From NCBI GenBank assembly GCA_020047875.1, contig JAIFNE010000012.1, positions 1 through 7,075 on the forward strand: a stretch of 7,075 bases of DNA, in the 5' to 3' direction. How positions within the stretch are numbered: position 1 is the stretch's first letter; each line of letters begins with the position of its first letter. Below the pieces are notes generated by a model. The model was not told the origin of the DNA. It did not search any database and saw only the letters and a list, made by a program, of their open reading frames with translations. Of this stretch, positions 5,724 through 7,075 are shown piece by piece. The translations under genes were made by a program, and so were the position numbers. The DNA comes from Hydrogenophaga sp. (GTDB lineage: Bacteria; Pseudomonadota; Gammaproteobacteria; Burkholderiales; Burkholderiaceae_C).

Positions 5724-6881
5724 TCACTGTGCCGCCGGCCGGGCACCCTGCAAACCCGCACGCACCGGGTCCAGCGCCACCCGATCGCCCGCCTTCAGGC
5801 CGGCCAGCACCTCCAGGCCCGCCTCCCCGTGGCCCGCGCCGGTGCGCACCGCGCGCAGCGAAAAACCCTCGGGCTGGCCCTCGCCACGGGAGGCAGCCAG
5901 GTAAACGGCCGTCAGCTCGCCACGGCGCAGCAGCGCCGATGCCGGCACCACCAGCCGCTGCTGCGCACCGCTCCCCACAAATCGCACACGAACCTGCCGG
6001 CCCGGCACCTGGTTCGCGCCATCGGCAGCGCTCAGGTCCAGCCGCCATTCGACCGTCTGGGACACCGGATCGGCCGTGGGCAGGCTGGTGCTGGCGGCCG
6101 GTTTGACCCAGCGCTCAGAGCCCGGCAGCTGCACCTCAACCTGCTGCGCCTGCTGGGCTGCGGCCTGCAGCGAAGCCGGCACATACACCACCGCGCGTAT
6201 CGGTTGCGGCGCGTAGACCGTCAACACCGGCGTACCCGGCATCGCCAGCGAACCGGCCTCGGCGTGGGTCTGCAACACCCAGCCGTCGTAAGGGGCGGTC
6301 AGGCGGGTGAAGCCCTGCGCCAGCGACGACTGCGTCTGCCCGGCGCTTGCTGCCGCCAGACCGGCCTGCGCCGCCTTCAGCTGCGATTGCGCGGTGTCGA
6401 GCGCCGCCTGCGCCACAAACCCTTGCGCGCGCAGGTCGCGCGTGCGCTCAAACTGTGCCCTGGCATTGGCCAGCTGCGCATCGGCCTGCGCCACACCCGC
6501 CTGCGCCTGCGCCACACCCGCCTGGGTGGCGCGGTCGTCAATCACGGCCAGCACCTGCCCCGCCTGAACCCGGTCGCCCGCCTTCACACTGAGCTGCGCA
6601 ATGCGGCCGCTGGCCTGGGCCGACAGCACGCTCTGGCGCACCGCCTGCAGGCTGCCATCCAGCGTCAGACCGGCACCCACCGACTGCGCGCCCACCACCA
6701 TCACGGGAACAGAGGGCACAGCGCCTCCCGCTTCCTGACCCGCGGCATGCACATCAACCATCGCCAAGGCGAGCGCACCCACGAGTACCCAGCGGGGCCA
6801 GGTCGTTGGCTGTGGCACTTTGTGGGCAGTGCAAGAGGCGAAAAGTGGGCGGTCGGTCATTGTTTCAGCACGGCGGCTCAT
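5724..6881 (-). CDS. RND periplasmic adaptor (HlyD/AcrA-type membrane fusion protein)
   Basis: A 385-residue adaptor that would link the downstream permease to an outer-membrane channel. A hydrophobic export segment lies at about 30-45 (WVLVGALALAMVDVHAAG) with likely cleavage after VHA; the N-terminal tail before it is long. Next come the first half of the lipoyl-like domain (82-115, SGRIAQLSVKAGDRVQAGQ), an Ala/Gln-rich coiled-coil hairpin (about 117-182), the second lipoyl half (188-222, RLTAPYDGWV), a beta-barrel (about 224-305) and a membrane-proximal domain (306-375). The hairpin contains an exact tandem heptad, QAGVAQA twice (120-133). ATG 6881 was chosen because AGGAG lies six bases upstream; a TTG at 6947 would sit upstream of the promoter and operator. 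M8 is a possible alternative start. It is the first gene of the operon. Confident as an adaptor; substrate unknown. Confidence 0.93.
   Translation of the reverse strand: MSRRAETMTDRPLFASCTAHKVPQPTTWPRWVLVGALALAMVDVHAAGQEAGGAVPSVPVMVVGAQSVGAGLTLDGSLQAVRQSVLSAQASGRIAQLSVKAGDRVQAGQVLAVIDDRATQAGVAQAQAGVAQADAQLANARAQFERTRDLRAQGFVAQAALDTAQSQLKAAQAGLAAASAGQTQSSLAQGFTRLTAPYDGWVLQTHAEAGSLAMPGTPVLTVYAPQPIRAVVYVPASLQAAAQQAQQVEVQLPGSERWVKPAASTSLPTADPVSQTVEWRLDLSAADGANQVPGRQVRVRFVGSGAQQRLVVPASALLRRGELTAVYLAASRGEGQPEGFSLRAVRTGAGHGEAGLEVLAGLKAGDRVALDPVRAGLQGARPAAQ
6483..6524 (-). repeat. 21-bp tandem duplication inside the adaptor coiled coil
   Basis: Two adjacent 21-base units (6504-6524 and 6483-6503) differ at one base only, a silent GCG/GCC change. 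Each encodes QAGVAQA, exactly one heptad. It looks like a recent slip-strand duplication that lengthens the alpha-hairpin by two helical turns on one arm. Confidence 0.85.
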
Positions 6882-6887
6882 GGGTTT

Positions 6888-6892
6888 CTCCT
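6888..6892 (-). promoter_or_regulatory. Shine-Dalgarno AGGAG deciding the adaptor start
   Basis: AGGAG is followed by six bases (AAACCC) and the ATG at 6881. It settles the start of the operon's first gene and leaves a 5' leader of roughly 15 bases if the -10 at 6904-6909 is right. Confidence 0.85.
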
Positions 6893-6903
6893 GTACAGAT
6901 CGC

Positions 6904-6909
6904 AGTATA
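6904..6909 (-). promoter_or_regulatory. Probable -10 element TATACT of the pump operon
   Basis: On the minus strand TATACT matches the sigma-70 -10 consensus at five of six positions and lies 22 bases before the adaptor ATG. With a 17-base spacer the -35 would be ATATAC (6927-6932), which is poor, so the promoter may be weak or need an activator. Alternatives are TATATA at 6928-6933 with TTGAAG at 6953-6958 and a long 19-base spacer. The operator at 6915-6930 fills the spacer, which fits repression by blocking polymerase. Confidence 0.5.
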
Positions 6910-6914
6910 ACTTG

Positions 6915-6930
6915 ATACCCTATGGGGTAT
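6915..6930. promoter_or_regulatory. CsoR/CstR (DUF156)-type operator, ATACCC-TATG-GGGTAT
   Basis: A perfect 6-base inverted repeat (ATACCC 6915-6920, GGGTAT 6925-6930) around a 4-base centre, with C/G tracts flanked by A/T. This is the general pattern bound by the all-helical CsoR/RcnR/FrmR/CstR repressors, which sense copper, nickel/cobalt, formaldehyde or persulfide. It sits between the -10 and the predicted -35 of the pump operon. The repressor gene is not in the window; it may lie to the right or elsewhere. The type assignment is by eye. Confidence 0.6.
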
Positions 6931-6936
6931 ATATCG

Positions 6937-6953
6937 GGGGCACTCAATGCCCC
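6937..6953. repeat. Hairpin GGGGCA-N5-TGCCCC beside the operator
   Basis: Six-base perfect arms (6937-6942 and 6948-6953) surround a five-base loop, seven bases outside the operator. On the minus strand the loop holds TTGAG. The repeat lies upstream of the transcribed region for the pump, so a protein-binding site or the end of a transcript entering from the right are both possible. Confidence 0.35.
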
Positions 6954-6985
6954 TTCAACCTTGCGCTCGCACCTCCGCTCGCGTG

Positions 6986-6999
6986 TTGACTGGCATCAA
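6986..6999. promoter_or_regulatory. FNR/ANR-like box TTGAC-TGGC-ATCAA
   Basis: The 14 bases match the FNR/ANR/DNR consensus TTGAT-N4-ATCAA at nine of the ten defined positions. The centre lies about 95 bases upstream of the start predicted from TATACT, or about 71 from the alternative -10 at 6928-6933. Both are in the range of distant (class I) activator sites rather than the optimal -41.5. It could instead serve a gene to the right of the window. A single near-match can occur by chance. Confidence 0.4.
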
Positions 7000-7000
7000 C

Positions 7001-7075
7001 GGCGCCGCCAAGTCAGCCGGCGCCTCAGGGTGCGGCGAATGGCACCCGGGGCGCCACTGCGCACAAGAGTTCGTA
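7001..7075. other. Right-edge intergenic stretch with two GC-rich inverted repeats, no supported gene
   Basis: Perfect arms GGCGCCG/CGGCGCC (7001-7007, 7018-7024; 10-base loop) and GGGTGC/GCACCC (7028-7033, 7042-7047; 8-base loop) follow one another, and GGCGCC occurs three times (7001, 7019, 7050). No T-run follows either repeat. On the minus strand a reading frame from the edge stops at a TGA at 7025-7027, so the end of an upstream gene is possible but cannot be supported from 16 codons. No other gene signal is seen from 6954 to the edge. Confidence 0.4.

Noticed and set aside
5714..5761. GTG start at 5761 for the permease
   Set aside because: It adds 16 residues unlike the RND family and overlaps the adaptor; ATG 5713 gives a normal cytoplasmic N-terminus before TM1.
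3098..6106. A plus-strand open frame of 1002 codons antisense to the permease and adaptor
   Set aside because: Its product is His/Arg/Gln-rich low-complexity sequence with no domain. The opposite frame encodes clear, full-length RND proteins, so this is a GC-driven shadow frame.
6819..6833. Lipobox-like FASC at residue 17 of the adaptor, suggesting a lipoprotein
   Set aside because: No hydrophobic signal helix precedes it; the only hydrophobic segment comes after, at about residues 30-45.
6882..6947. Longer adaptor beginning at TTG 6947
   Set aside because: It would include the promoter, the operator and the AGGAG site; the ATG at 6881 is properly spaced from AGGAG.
5697..6989. A plus-strand 430-codon frame across the adaptor and its promoter
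   Set aside because: It is an Arg/His/Gln-rich shadow of the adaptor and runs through the operator and promoter.
6947..7075. A plus-strand ATG at 6947 open to the right edge, 43 codons, as a divergent gene
   Set aside because: The translation resembles no family, including CsoR/DUF156, has no good ribosome-binding site and runs through the FNR-like box and hairpins.
1..7075. CRISPR arrays, tRNA/rRNA genes and insertion sequences
   Set aside because: No regularly spaced repeats, RNA gene signatures, transposase genes or terminal repeats with target duplications were seen.

Overview
The window is GC-rich. All six recognisable genes lie on the minus strand, so transcription runs from right to left. 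Codon and G/C usage, the long antisense shadow frames and the protein families point to a betaproteobacterium of the Burkholderiales/Comamonadaceae type (an inference from style, not from a marker gene).

From right to left, 6904-7075 is a control region without a convincing gene. It holds a TACCC-N4-GGGTA operator next to a good -10 hexamer, a GGGGCA/TGCCCC hairpin, an FNR/ANR-like box and two further inverted repeats. Four genes follow: a periplasmic adaptor of an RND pump (5724-6881), its AcrB-type inner-membrane permease (2429-5713), a 75-residue DUF2892 membrane protein (2164-2391) and a TDT/SLAC1-family anion transporter (1061-2080). Spacing in the first three is tight (10 and 37 nt). 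The fourth follows 83 nt later, after two small hairpins. No outer-membrane channel gene is present.

After a 123-nt AT-rich gap comes a regulatory pair joined by an ATGA overlap. The first is an unusual response regulator with an excisionase/MerR-like DNA-binding domain in front of its receiver domain (256-936). The second is a receiver-domain protein that runs off the left edge (1-259).

The most interesting reading is that the four-gene unit is an export or stress module controlled by a CsoR/CstR-type (DUF156) repressor. DUF2892 is the membrane domain of the rhodanese YgaP, and the SLAC1/TDT family includes a known sulfite exporter (yeast Ssu1). Together with the operator type, this suggests a reactive-sulfur function for a tripartite RND pump. 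That is a hypothesis. Metal, formaldehyde or organic-acid stress are alternatives, and the repressor gene itself is not in the window.
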